In this document: positions 53,105 through 61,152 of the stretch, one piece after another
How the letters are laid out: each line of letters starts with the position of its first letter
Position numbering within the stretch: position 1 is the first letter of the stretch
From: Pedobacter sp. JY14-1
GTDB lineage: Bacteria; Bacteroidota; Bacteroidia; Sphingobacteriales; Sphingobacteriaceae
Reading direction: 5' to 3'
Assembly: GCF_029269825.1 (NCBI RefSeq)
Contig: NZ_JARJHU010000003.1
Location: 162,475 to 226,474, forward strand
Length of the DNA stretch: 64,000 nt
The notes under the pieces: model-generated
Seen by the model: only the letters and a program-made list of their open reading frames with translations
The model's database searches: none
What the model was told of the DNA's origin: nothing
Position numbers and translations under genes: made by a program

Positions 53105-55222
53105 ATGTTGAAGAGAATATTATTGGTAACCTTTACGGCAGCAGTACTTGCTTGTCAGGCCTCTCCGAAGCCCCAGGCACTGGTGCAGGGTGTAACTAAT
53201 ATTGTGCCGGATGAAAAGCAGGCCCTGGTTTGCAGGGAGATTGTGACGCTAATAGAAAAATACAATTATAAGCGTGAAAAGGTAAATGATTCTATTTCTT
53301 CACTGGTGCTGGATAAATACATTAAGGACCTGGATCCCTATCGTTATTATTTCCAGGCACAGGATATAAAGGAGTTCGAAAAGTACAGATATCGGCTGGA
53401 TGATGATTTCAGGGCCGGAGACCTTAACGCTGCTTTTTATATCTTTAATGTTTATCTCAAGCGTTATAATGAGTTTATTGGCTATGCACTTGGCGAGGTA
53501 AAGACCAAGTTTGACTTTAATCAGAATGACACCTATACTTTTGACCGGGAAAAAAAGCCATGGGCCAGTTCTGTTTCCGAGCTTAATGATATATGGAAGA
53601 AGAGGGTTAAGTATGAACTGGTAAACCTGAAAATTGCAGGTACAGCAGATGATAAGAATGTAGAAACACTCACCAAACGTTACACAAATCTGAAGTCTCA
53701 GGCGGCCAAGATCAACAACCAGGATGTTTTCCAGATGGTCATGGATGCGTTTACGGAAACGATAGATCCGCATACCAACTATTTTAACCCGGTGAATGCA
53801 CAGGCCTTTAATGAGGACATGGCCAGGTCGTTCGAGGGGATCGGTGCTAGGTTACAACTTGAAAATGAAGTATTGAAGATCTCTGAGATCATCCCCGGCG
53901 GCCCTGCATTTAAGAGCAAGCAGTTAAGCGCGGGTGACAGGATTGTCGCTGTAGCCCAGGGCAGTTCAGAATTTGAAGACATTATTGGCTGGAGGATTGA
54001 GAGTTCCGTAGCTAAGATCAAGGGTCCGAAGGGTACTAAGGTCCGGCTAAAGATCATACCTGTAGGCCAGGAAATGTCTGCCAAGCCTGTCATCGTCGAA
54101 CTGGTCAGAGAGCGTATCGTAATGGAAGACCAGTCCGCGAAGAAGAAGGTCAAGACGGTGACGTCAGACGGAAAGACTTATAAGGTCGGTGTTATTACAG
54201 TTCCGGGATTCTACGCGGACTTTAAAGCTGCAAGAGCCGGAGATCCAAATTATAAGAGTACGACGAGGGATGTTAAGTTACTGATCGATACCCTGAAGAA
54301 CCGCGATAAAGTGGATGCGATCGTGATGGACTTAAGAGCGAACGGCGGGGGCTCCCTTGTTGAGGCCATCGATCTGACGGGATTGTTTATCGATCGCGGG
54401 CCGGTGGTACAGGTAAAGGATATTAAAGGGAATATTGATGTGCAGGAGGACAATAATAGCGGGGTAGCCTGGAGCGGGCCTTTTGGTGTCATGGTTGACC
54501 GGTTAAGTGCCTCGGCTTCCGAAATCTTTGCGGGGGCCATACAGGATTATGGAAGAGGGATAGTGATGGGTACGCAGACCTTCGGAAAGGGTACGGTACA
54601 GTCGTCAATTGATATGAGCCAGTTGGTGAATCCTTCCATATTGCAGAGACTGGCTTCCCTGGTCGGTAAGGATGCGACAAGTGTGAGCCTTGGAAGCAGT
54701 GCGCCTGCCCAGCTTGGACAGATCAACCTGACGATGGCGAAGTTTTACAGGGTTACCGGAAGCAGTACGCAGCATAAGGGCGTGATGCCGGACATTCAGT
54801 TCCCTTCTCTCTATCCTATGGACAAGATCGGAGAAGACACAGAGAAATCCGCGCTGCCCTGGGACGTGATCCAAAAATCGAACTTTACACCTGTAGCCGA
54901 CCTGGCCCCGTTAAAGCAGGAATTGCTGAAACGTCACAATGAACGTATGACGAAGTCTCTCGACTATAAATTGCTGCAGCAGGATATCGCAGATCTTCAG
55001 AAGCGCGATAAGGAGACGGCCGTTTCGCTCAATATGGCAAAGTTAAAGGCGGAGCGTGACAGCCTGGAAGCAAAGAACCTTGAGCGAACGAATCTGCTGC
55101 GTGCAGAGCGGGGCTTGCCGGCAGTTAAGAAAGGCGAGAAGATTACCAAGGAGGAGAGCTTTGACTTTGTAGAGGACGAGAGTCTGCATGTTATGGCTGA
55201 TTTTATGCAGCTTAAGCAATAA
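53105..55222 (+). CDS. prc: Tail-specific carboxy-terminal protease (S41 family, Prc-like)
   Basis: Periplasmic Ser/Lys protease of 705 residues that trims or degrades envelope proteins from the C-terminus. After an N-terminal signal (LLVTFTAAVLAC) comes the long helical domain, a PDZ domain (FEGIGARLQLENEVLKISEIIPGGPA to KGTKVRLKII) and the S41 catalytic domain with SASASEIFAGAIQDYGRG (Ser near residue 470) and TFGKGTVQS (Lys about 25 residues later), the spacing of E. coli Prc. The C-terminal helical tail follows. I chose the ATG at 53105; one eight codons earlier (53081) is equally in frame. Confidence 0.93.
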   Translation: MLKRILLVTFTAAVLACQASPKPQALVQGVTNIVPDEKQALVCREIVTLIEKYNYKREKVNDSISSLVLDKYIKDLDPYRYYFQAQDIKEFEKYRYRLDDDFRAGDLNAAFYIFNVYLKRYNEFIGYALGEVKTKFDFNQNDTYTFDREKKPWASSVSELNDIWKKRVKYELVNLKIAGTADDKNVETLTKRYTNLKSQAAKINNQDVFQMVMDAFTETIDPHTNYFNPVNAQAFNEDMARSFEGIGARLQLENEVLKISEIIPGGPAFKSKQLSAGDRIVAVAQGSSEFEDIIGWRIESSVAKIKGPKGTKVRLKIIPVGQEMSAKPVIVELVRERIVMEDQSAKKKVKTVTSDGKTYKVGVITVPGFYADFKAARAGDPNYKSTTRDVKLLIDTLKNRDKVDAIVMDLRANGGGSLVEAIDLTGLFIDRGPVVQVKDIKGNIDVQEDNNSGVAWSGPFGVMVDRLSASASEIFAGAIQDYGRGIVMGTQTFGKGTVQSSIDMSQLVNPSILQRLASLVGKDATSVSLGSSAPAQLGQINLTMAKFYRVTGSSTQHKGVMPDIQFPSLYPMDKIGEDTEKSALPWDVIQKSNFTPVADLAPLKQELLKRHNERMTKSLDYKLLQQDIADLQKRDKETAVSLNMAKLKAERDSLEAKNLERTNLLRAERGLPAVKKGEKITKEESFDFVEDESLHVMADFMQLKQ

Positions 55223-55254
55223 AGCAGCGGCAGGCCGCCTTTAAGGATTTACTG

Positions 55255-55290
55255 AAGTCCTGGTCTTATTGACCAGGACTTTTCTTTTGC
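55255..55290. terminator. Shared terminator whose loop holds a stop codon
   Basis: AAGTCCTGGTC (55255-55265) and GACCAGGACTT (55271-55281) form an 11-bp perfect stem with loop TTATT, followed by TTCTTTT on the plus strand. The loop contains the TAA stop of the minus-strand SPFH gene and the right arm encodes its last residues, so the terminator is built into the coding end. Confidence 0.85.
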
Positions 55291-56189
55291 GTCTGCATAG
55301 CCATCATTTCTTTCATGGTCTTGTTCATTCCTTCTGTAGACCCATCCAAAAAGATGACATTACCTTCACTGTTTTCTGCAAACTGCTTGATGGATTCTGT
55401 CCACATCGTGAAGAGGATGACAGAAATGTCAAGGTTTGCCTGTTCCATTTCCTGTGCAGCTTTGGTCATGCCGTGTGCAACTTCTGACCTGAAAAGTGCG
55501 ATGCCCTGACCCCTGAGCTGAGCGGCTTCCCGCTCTGCTGCTGCAGCAATCTTGATGGCGTTACCATCTGCTTCTGCAGCTTTGGTCTTCGTAATAAGCA
55601 AGGCTTGCCCCTCGTTCTCAGCCGCTGCTTTCAGGTTGTGTGAGGCGACGACCCGGCTCATTGAACGCATGATCTCTTCGTCAAAGGTGATGTCGTTAAG
55701 CTGAAGGTCCTGTAAGTGATATCCCCAGCTCTCCAGTACCTGGTCTATCTGGTGCTTGACATGTTCCACGATCTCATTTCTTTGTGCAAGTACGTTTGCC
55801 TGTTTTTGCGTTGCAACATAAGCCCGGATTGAGCCTTCAATCGTCCGGATCAGCGCCTGCATCAGGTTAGTTGCGTCAACAAATTTAAAAGCGACGTTTT
55901 TAATGGTTTCCTCATCATGGTTGATCACCGAATAAAGAAGCATGGCTTTGAAGTAAACATTGGCCTGGTCCTGGGTTACAGCCTGAAAAGAAAGTTCTAC
56001 GGAGCGGTTCTGTATAGATATCCGGGAGTGGATCACTTCGATAAGCGGTACTCTCAGGCTTAATCCTGGCCGGAGTAACCTGCGGTATTTTCCAAATACG
56101 GTAATGACTGCGATGGTACCCTGTTTTACCGTTACGAAGGAACTAAGCAAAATAACGAGTACAATAAAGAGAAAAATGTAGAATGCCAT
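55266..56189 (-). CDS. SPFH/Band 7 (stomatin-like) membrane protein
   Basis: A 307-residue protein with one N-terminal membrane helix (residues 3-20) and an SPFH domain (VKQGTIAVITVFGKYRRLLRPGLSLRVPLIEVI, DQANVYFKAMLLYSV), then a long Ala/Glu-rich coiled region (AAAENEGQALLITKTKAAEADGNAIKIAAAAEREAAQLRGQG). Such proteins form large oligomers on the membrane and may organise microdomains or control proteases. Its neighbour prc is a protease, but the genes converge, so a link is not shown. No NfeD partner is adjacent. Confidence 0.88.
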   Translation of the reverse strand: MAFYIFLFIVLVILLSSFVTVKQGTIAVITVFGKYRRLLRPGLSLRVPLIEVIHSRISIQNRSVELSFQAVTQDQANVYFKAMLLYSVINHDEETIKNVAFKFVDATNLMQALIRTIEGSIRAYVATQKQANVLAQRNEIVEHVKHQIDQVLESWGYHLQDLQLNDITFDEEIMRSMSRVVASHNLKAAAENEGQALLITKTKAAEADGNAIKIAAAAEREAAQLRGQGIALFRSEVAHGMTKAAQEMEQANLDISVILFTMWTESIKQFAENSEGNVIFLDGSTEGMNKTMKEMMAMQTQKKSPGQ

Positions 56190-56316
56190 AAATTGATGTT
56201 TTTTAGGTGAGCTTGTTTGTCCCCCTGAATATACAAAGATTCACATGGATAATGGTTAACACCGGATTAAATAAGTGCAGGCATACTTATTGCATTGGTC
56301 TTTTAAATCTATAACT

Positions 56317-56502
56317 ATGAATGTTAAACGGACTTTTGGGACAATCCTGACTATTTTAGGAATTGTCGGACTAATTTATGCTGGCTACAGCTTTGTAAGC
56401 CAGTCGGTACAGACCAGGGAACTGCTGGTAATTGGTATCATCGGCATTATTTTCTTCTTCTCGGGAATAGGCCTGGTCAAGAATACAAGGGACGCGGAAT
56501 GA
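56317..56502 (+). CDS. Small two-helix membrane protein
   Basis: A 61-residue protein, NVKRTFGTILTILGIVGLIYAGYSFV followed by a short polar loop and a second hydrophobic stretch ELLVIGIIGIIFFFSGIGLV. Two predicted membrane helices, no known motif; similar short proteins are common in Bacteroidota. I chose the ATG at 56317. The stop is part of TGATCA shared with the convergent CapA-like gene. Function unknown. Confidence 0.65.
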   Translation: MNVKRTFGTILTILGIVGLIYAGYSFVSQSVQTRELLVIGIIGIIFFFSGIGLVKNTRDAE

Positions 56503-57609
56503 TCAGTCTGCCAGCAGGCGGATGCGTCCTCCCGGCTCAAACCGGAGCCTGTGGCCGGGGAAATCTGTATCCGTCAGGAACCTGAGTTTCTTGAAAGCCT
56601 GCATCTCCGGATCAGGGCGCAGACCAGCTGTTTTTGTTTGTTTCACAGAGACAACATCGGCACAGATAAATTCTCCCCGGCGGTTTATTTTTAACTGAAG
56701 TAAAGGTGCTATACCGCTGGGGCCCGAGAGATTGAACATGCCGTAAGTACAGAAGTTGCCAAGACTATAGGCGATAAAGCGGTTTTTGTAAACTTCGACA
56801 GCCCTGGTTACATGAGGCCCATGCCCGAGGACTACATCTGCGCCGGCGTCAATGACACTGTGCGCGAAGGCATAGACGTTGCCCCGGTTCTCCTTGAAAA
56901 AGAGTTCGTCTTGCCTGGGTACGTGTTCATATTTCGATCCTTCGGCACCACCGTGGAAAGAAACGATGACAATATCCGCCTGCTCCTTCAAACGAGCGAC
57001 CAGTGCCCTGGCACTATCGGGCTGGTTGATGGAAAGAGTATTTTCATTGGGTGCGAAGGCACAGAAGGCATAACGGATGCTGTCTTTTTCAAAAAGCGCA
57101 TACGGAGAGGAAACTTGTCCGGCGTACTTGATCCCAAGGGAATCCAGCAGTTGCGCTGTGCGTCGTCTTCCGGCGTTTTCGAAATCGCCGACATGGTTGT
57201 TGGCAATACTCAGGAGATTGAAACCAGCGTCTTTAATGATGGATGCATATCGTTCGGGCATCCTGAACGCAAAACAGCTTTTACCGGTTGTGTCTTTGCA
57301 TTTGGATGACTTGCCTGTGTCCAGAAAACAACCTTCAAGATTTCCGAACAGGATGTCGCCGCTTAAAAATTCAGCCACATGTTTGAAACTGTTCCTGCCA
57401 TCATGTGGGGGTAGATTCGTTTTTGAGGGATATGCAGAACCAATCATGATGTCACCTGCTGCGGTGATTGTGACGGTATCTGTATCGTTTAAAGAAGTGT
57501 CCGCCAGAAAAGACGGTCTGCTGATACTTAAAGTGCTTCCGGTAGTTGTGCAGCTAAAAGCCGGTAAGACAAGAAAAAGGCAATAAAAAATGCCCTTGAA
57601 GGCGTTCAT
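56503..57609 (-). CDS. CapA-family metallophosphatase-like lipoprotein
   Basis: A 368-residue exported protein with lipoprotein signal (LVLPAFSC) and the PGA_cap/CapA fold: TITAAGDIMIGSAYP, LFGNLEGCFLD, LSIANNHVGDFENAG, IVSFHGGAEGSKYEHVPR, and VLGHGPHVTRAVEVYKNRFIAYSLGNF. These carry the metal-binding Asp, Asn and His residues of calcineurin-like phosphoesterases. Family members are linked to poly-gamma-glutamate capsule, but no capBC genes are here, so polymer synthesis cannot be inferred. It follows the NlpC/P60 gene by four bases. Confidence 0.87.
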   Translation of the reverse strand: MNAFKGIFYCLFLVLPAFSCTTTGSTLSISRPSFLADTSLNDTDTVTITAAGDIMIGSAYPSKTNLPPHDGRNSFKHVAEFLSGDILFGNLEGCFLDTGKSSKCKDTTGKSCFAFRMPERYASIIKDAGFNLLSIANNHVGDFENAGRRRTAQLLDSLGIKYAGQVSSPYALFEKDSIRYAFCAFAPNENTLSINQPDSARALVARLKEQADIVIVSFHGGAEGSKYEHVPRQDELFFKENRGNVYAFAHSVIDAGADVVLGHGPHVTRAVEVYKNRFIAYSLGNFCTYGMFNLSGPSGIAPLLQLKINRRGEFICADVVSVKQTKTAGLRPDPEMQAFKKLRFLTDTDFPGHRLRFEPGGRIRLLAD

Positions 57610-57613
57610 GGTT

Positions 57614-58168
57614 TTATTCTTCTACCAGTTCGTTCTTTATGCCTTCTATAATCCGGCCACCCTTGTAGAAATAGCGGGAATAGTAAGGCTCATTGAGGTT
57701 GCTGATCACTACGCCCCGGGTCGAAGAGGCATGTGCAAACCTGTTATCTCCCAGGTAAATGCCAATATGCGTAATGCTCCTGCTTTTGATTTTAAAGAAT
57801 ACCAGGTCTCCTTCTTTCAGTTCGTCCTTTGGAAGCGGATCTACCATACTGAAGATATCACGGGAATTACGAAGGATAGTCGTGTTGAAAACTTTATCGT
57901 AAATCGCCTTAGTAAAGGCTGAACAGTCGATCCCCCGCTCCGTGTTGCCCCCGAAACGGTAAGGTGTCCCTATCCATTCGTAAATGAATTTGTAAAGTTT
58001 GATGTTGGAGGTCGCGTCCACAGCGACACCCATTACCTGTGAAAAGTACTGGGAAGCTAAATTATCCGGATCTTCGAGTTTAGTGGTTTCTTTTGTTTTT
58101 GTCTGCGCGTTCAGGGTGATAACGGCGCACATTGCGATGAAAGAAGACAACAAAAACTTTTTTATCAT
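57614..58168 (-). CDS. NlpC/P60 (C40) cell-wall peptidase
   Basis: A 184-residue exported cysteine peptidase that cuts peptidoglycan stem peptides. A signal peptide (IAMCAVITLNAQ) is followed by the catalytic domain with Cys82 in GIDCSAFTK, His134 in SITHIGIYLG and His146 in RFAHASS as a likely third residue. No SH3 substrate-binding domain is present. It is the first gene of a two-gene unit with the CapA-like gene; both act on the envelope. Confidence 0.9.
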   Translation of the reverse strand: MIKKFLLSSFIAMCAVITLNAQTKTKETTKLEDPDNLASQYFSQVMGVAVDATSNIKLYKFIYEWIGTPYRFGGNTERGIDCSAFTKAIYDKVFNTTILRNSRDIFSMVDPLPKDELKEGDLVFFKIKSRSITHIGIYLGDNRFAHASSTRGVVISNLNEPYYSRYFYKGGRIIEGIKNELVEE

Positions 58169-58237
58169 TTTACTGTTAAGTTTGGGTAATGGAACTTACA
58201 CTTAAACGCAATCCCTTTGGGCTTATTGTTTGAGCAG

Positions 58238-58269
58238 CAAACTTATATATTTTGCAAATGTTATCCAAA
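58238..58269 (-). promoter_or_regulatory. Predicted promoter of NlpC/P60-capA unit
   Basis: On the minus strand TTTG (58269-58266), 20 bases, then TAAGTTTG (58245-58238), a full -33/-7 match with a leader of about 65 bases. Confidence 0.6.
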
Positions 58270-58361
58270 TGTCACGGAATATTTGCAGGAAGTTTTCCAC
58301 ATTTCCACCGTCTTAGTGTTCATTTTACAATCATTTTCTTCCTTATGTGGCAATAAAAAAT

Positions 58362-58369
58362 TAGATTTG
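58362..58369 (+). promoter_or_regulatory. Predicted -7 box of pdhA
   Basis: TAGATTTG is an exact TAnnTTTG match 28 bases before the pdhA ATG. No clear -33 TTTG is visible. Confidence 0.45.
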
Positions 58370-58397
58370 CTCGCGTAAATCAAATCAACACCTTACA

Positions 58398-59393
58398 ATG
58401 AGTGCAGTAGAAATTAATAAGGATACCTACCTGAAGTGGTTCGAGTCTATGCTGCTGATGAGGAAATTCGAAGAGAAGACCGGTCAGCTTTACGGACAGC
58501 AGAAAATACGCGGCTTTTGTCATTTATACATTGGCCAGGAGGCAGTTGTTGCCGGAACGGTTTCTGCAATGCAGCAGGGGGATTCGATGATTACGGCTTA
58601 CCGTGACCATGCACATGCACTGGCACTGGGTGTCAGCCCGAATGCAATCATGGCTGAAATGTATGGCAAGGCTACCGGATGCTCAAAAGGTAAAGGTGGG
58701 TCTATGCACCTGTTCAGTAAGGAGCATAACTTTTATGGTGGCCACGGTATTGTTGGCGGACAGATCCCGCTGGGTGCGGGCATTGCATTTGCCGAGAAGT
58801 ATAAGGGCACTACGAATGTCAATGTATGTTATATGGGTGACGGAGCAGTCCGTCAGGGCTCGCTGAACGAGACTTTCAACATGGCCATGCTTTGGAAACT
58901 GCCGGTAATTTTTGTTTGTGAAAATAATGGTTATGCGATGGGTACCTCTGTGGAACGTACCACCAATATGACCGATATCTACAAGATAGGGCTTGGTTTT
59001 GATATGCCGTGTGCACCTGTAGACGGCATGGATCCTATCGCAGTGCATACCGCAATGGATGAAGCCTTCCAGCGTGCCCGCAATGGCGAGGGCCCGACGT
59101 TCCTTGAGATGAGGACTTACCGCTACCGCGGACATTCCATGTCAGATCCGGCCAAATACAGGACTAAAGAGGAACTGGAAGATTATAAGGCTAAGGATCC
59201 GATCGAAAGGGTACGGGAAGTGATCCTGGAAGAGAAATATGCTGATCAGTCCTGGATCGCAGAAATAGAAGCCAAGGTTAAGACGCTCGTAGACGAGGCG
59301 GTTAAATTTGCAGAGGAATCTCCGTGGCCTGATCCGGCAGAACTTTACCGGGACGTCTATGTTCAGCAGGATTACCCTTATGTACTCGATTAA
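58398..59393 (+). CDS. pdhA: Pyruvate dehydrogenase E1 component, alpha subunit
   Basis: Thiamine-diphosphate-dependent decarboxylase subunit, 331 residues. Motifs: MRKFEEKTGQLYGQQKIRGFCHLYIGQEA, GGHGIVGGQIPLGAG, and the ThDP/metal motif GDGAVRQGSLNETFNMAMLWKLPVIFVCENNGYAMGT. The regulatory serine-loop region is RYRGHSMSDPAKYR. It works with an E1 beta subunit, which is not adjacent, and with the E2 encoded 31 bases downstream. The enzyme needs the cofactor handled by the thiamin locus at 5.6-10.6 kb. Confidence 0.96.
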   Translation: MSAVEINKDTYLKWFESMLLMRKFEEKTGQLYGQQKIRGFCHLYIGQEAVVAGTVSAMQQGDSMITAYRDHAHALALGVSPNAIMAEMYGKATGCSKGKGGSMHLFSKEHNFYGGHGIVGGQIPLGAGIAFAEKYKGTTNVNVCYMGDGAVRQGSLNETFNMAMLWKLPVIFVCENNGYAMGTSVERTTNMTDIYKIGLGFDMPCAPVDGMDPIAVHTAMDEAFQRARNGEGPTFLEMRTYRYRGHSMSDPAKYRTKEELEDYKAKDPIERVREVILEEKYADQSWIAEIEAKVKTLVDEAVKFAEESPWPDPAELYRDVYVQQDYPYVLD

Positions 59394-59424
59394 TTAAGCA
59401 ACAGTATTCATTTGATATCATAAG

Positions 59425-61065
59425 ATGGCTGAAATTGTTAGAATGCCCAAAATGAGCGATACCATGACCGAAGGAGTTATGGCTAAATGGCACAAGAAAG
59501 TGGGCGATAAAGTAAAGAGCGGCGATGTAATGGCCGAGGTCGAGACAGATAAGGCGACCATGGACCTGGAGTCTTACTGGGACGGGACGGTATTATATAT
59601 CGGTGTGGAAGAGGGTAAAGCCGTACCTGTGGATGCCGTAATCGCCGTTGTCGGCGAGGAGGGTGAAGATTATAAAGCAGCCCTGGAAGCGGAACAAGGT
59701 GCCGCCGCCGGATCTGTGAAGGCGGAGAAACCGGAAGTGCAACCGGCGGAGGAAAAGCAGGCAGCTGCACAAGGTTCCGGATCGGGCCTGTCTGAGGCAG
59801 AACTTGCAGAAAAAGGAGTTACTGTAATCCGGATGCCGCTGCTTAGCGATACCATGACCGAAGGTGTCATTGCCGAATGGCACAAGAAGGTTGGCGATAA
59901 GGTGAAGGATGACGATATCCTTGCCGATGTTGAAACCGATAAGGCAACGATGGAGGTGATGGGATATGCAACAGGGACTTTACTCCATATCGGTGTGGAA
60001 AAGGGACAGGCCGCAAAGGTGAATGGAATAATTGCCATCGTCGGTCCTGAAGGAACGGACATCAGCAGTATTCTGAGCCAGGGCGATGCTCCTGCGCAAG
60101 CTGCTCCCGATCAGAAAAAGGACCAGCCTGTCGCTGCGGAAAAGGCAGAGGACAGAACGGCGGCCGGGGAAGATCAGGAATCAGGCGATCGCGTGAAGGC
60201 CTCTCCGCTTGCCAAAAAGATAGCCAGGGATAAGGGCATTGACCTTGCCCAGGTTTCCGGTAGTGCAGAAGGAGGAAGGATCATCAGGAAGGATGTAGAG
60301 AATTTCAAACCGGCGGAAGCAAAACCTGCTGCTGCGGCTTCCGGTGAAAAACCTGCTGCCGTAATCCCGCAATATATCGGAGAAGAGAAGTTCACAGAGA
60401 AGCCGGTATCACAGATGCGTAAGGTCATTGCCAAGCGCCTGGCCGAAAGCTTATTTACTGCCCCTCATTTCTATCTGACCATCAGTATAGACATGGACAA
60501 TGCGATCACGGCCCGTACCGCCATAAACGCGGTCGCTCCGGTGAAGGTTTCCTTTAATGATATCGTTATTAAGGCAGTAGCAGTGGCACTGAAACAACAC
60601 CCGGCGGTTAATTCTTCCTGGGGTGGCGATAAGATCCGTTTCAATGAACATACAAACATTGGCGTTGCTATGGCTGTGGAAGACGGCTTGCTGGTACCTG
60701 TCGTCCGGTTTGCTGATGGGAAATCGCTGTCGCATATCTCCGCAGAAGTTAAGGAATACGGACAAAAGGCAAAGGCCAAGAAACTGCAACCAAGTGACTG
60801 GGAAGGCTCTACATTTACGGTATCCAACCTGGGTATGTTCGGTATTGACGAATTTACGTCAATTATCAACTCACCTGACGGGGCTATTCTGTCCGTTGGT
60901 GCGATCCAGCAGGTTCCTGTGGTGAAAAACAATGCGGTTGTACCGGGTAATGTAATGAAGCTGACCCTCGGTTGCGATCACAGGGTAGTAGATGGCGCTA
61001 CGGGCGCAGCATTCCTGCAGACGCTGAAAGGCTTGCTGGAAGAGCCCATCAGGCTGCTGGCTTAA
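59425..61065 (+). CDS. pdhC: Dihydrolipoamide acetyltransferase E2 of pyruvate dehydrogenase
   Basis: A 546-residue E2 core protein. Two lipoyl domains lie at residues ~1-80 and ~133-212, each with the lipoylated Lys in ETDKATM; Pro/Ala/Glu-rich linkers follow each. Next is a peripheral-subunit-binding domain (VKASPLAKKIARDKGIDLAQVSGS) and the catalytic domain with HFYLTISIDMD, STFTVSNLGMFGIDEF and active-site DHRVVDGATG. The two lipoyl domains are alike also at DNA level (59457-59518 and 59847-59908), pointing to internal duplication. It directly follows pdhA; pdhB and lpd are elsewhere. Confidence 0.95.
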   Translation: MAEIVRMPKMSDTMTEGVMAKWHKKVGDKVKSGDVMAEVETDKATMDLESYWDGTVLYIGVEEGKAVPVDAVIAVVGEEGEDYKAALEAEQGAAAGSVKAEKPEVQPAEEKQAAAQGSGSGLSEAELAEKGVTVIRMPLLSDTMTEGVIAEWHKKVGDKVKDDDILADVETDKATMEVMGYATGTLLHIGVEKGQAAKVNGIIAIVGPEGTDISSILSQGDAPAQAAPDQKKDQPVAAEKAEDRTAAGEDQESGDRVKASPLAKKIARDKGIDLAQVSGSAEGGRIIRKDVENFKPAEAKPAAAASGEKPAAVIPQYIGEEKFTEKPVSQMRKVIAKRLAESLFTAPHFYLTISIDMDNAITARTAINAVAPVKVSFNDIVIKAVAVALKQHPAVNSSWGGDKIRFNEHTNIGVAMAVEDGLLVPVVRFADGKSLSHISAEVKEYGQKAKAKKLQPSDWEGSTFTVSNLGMFGIDEFTSIINSPDGAILSVGAIQQVPVVKNNAVVPGNVMKLTLGCDHRVVDGATGAAFLQTLKGLLEEPIRLLA

Positions 61066-61086
61066 GTATCTGCTTTATCATATACA

Positions 61087-61122
61087 GGCTGTCCGTCCGT
61101 AAAAGGCGGACGGCCTTTTTTT
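61087..61122 (+). terminator. Intrinsic terminator after pdhC
   Basis: GGCTGTCCGTCC (61087-61098) pairs with GGCGGACGGCC (61105-61115) with G-U pairs, followed by seven T. Confidence 0.85.
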
Positions 61123-61139
61123 ATGCCTTTTAGTTTTTG

Positions 61140-61147
61140 TACTTTTG
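61140..61147 (+). promoter_or_regulatory. Predicted -7 box of hisS
   Basis: TACTTTTG ends five bases before the hisS ATG at 61153, so the transcript should be leaderless or nearly so. Confidence 0.5.
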
Positions 61148-61152
61148 CGCCC

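Noticed and set aside
56503-58168. Capsule (poly-gamma-glutamate) operon call based on the CapA-like gene
   Set aside because: CapB and CapC are absent and the partner is a peptidoglycan peptidase, so only the CapA fold is supported.
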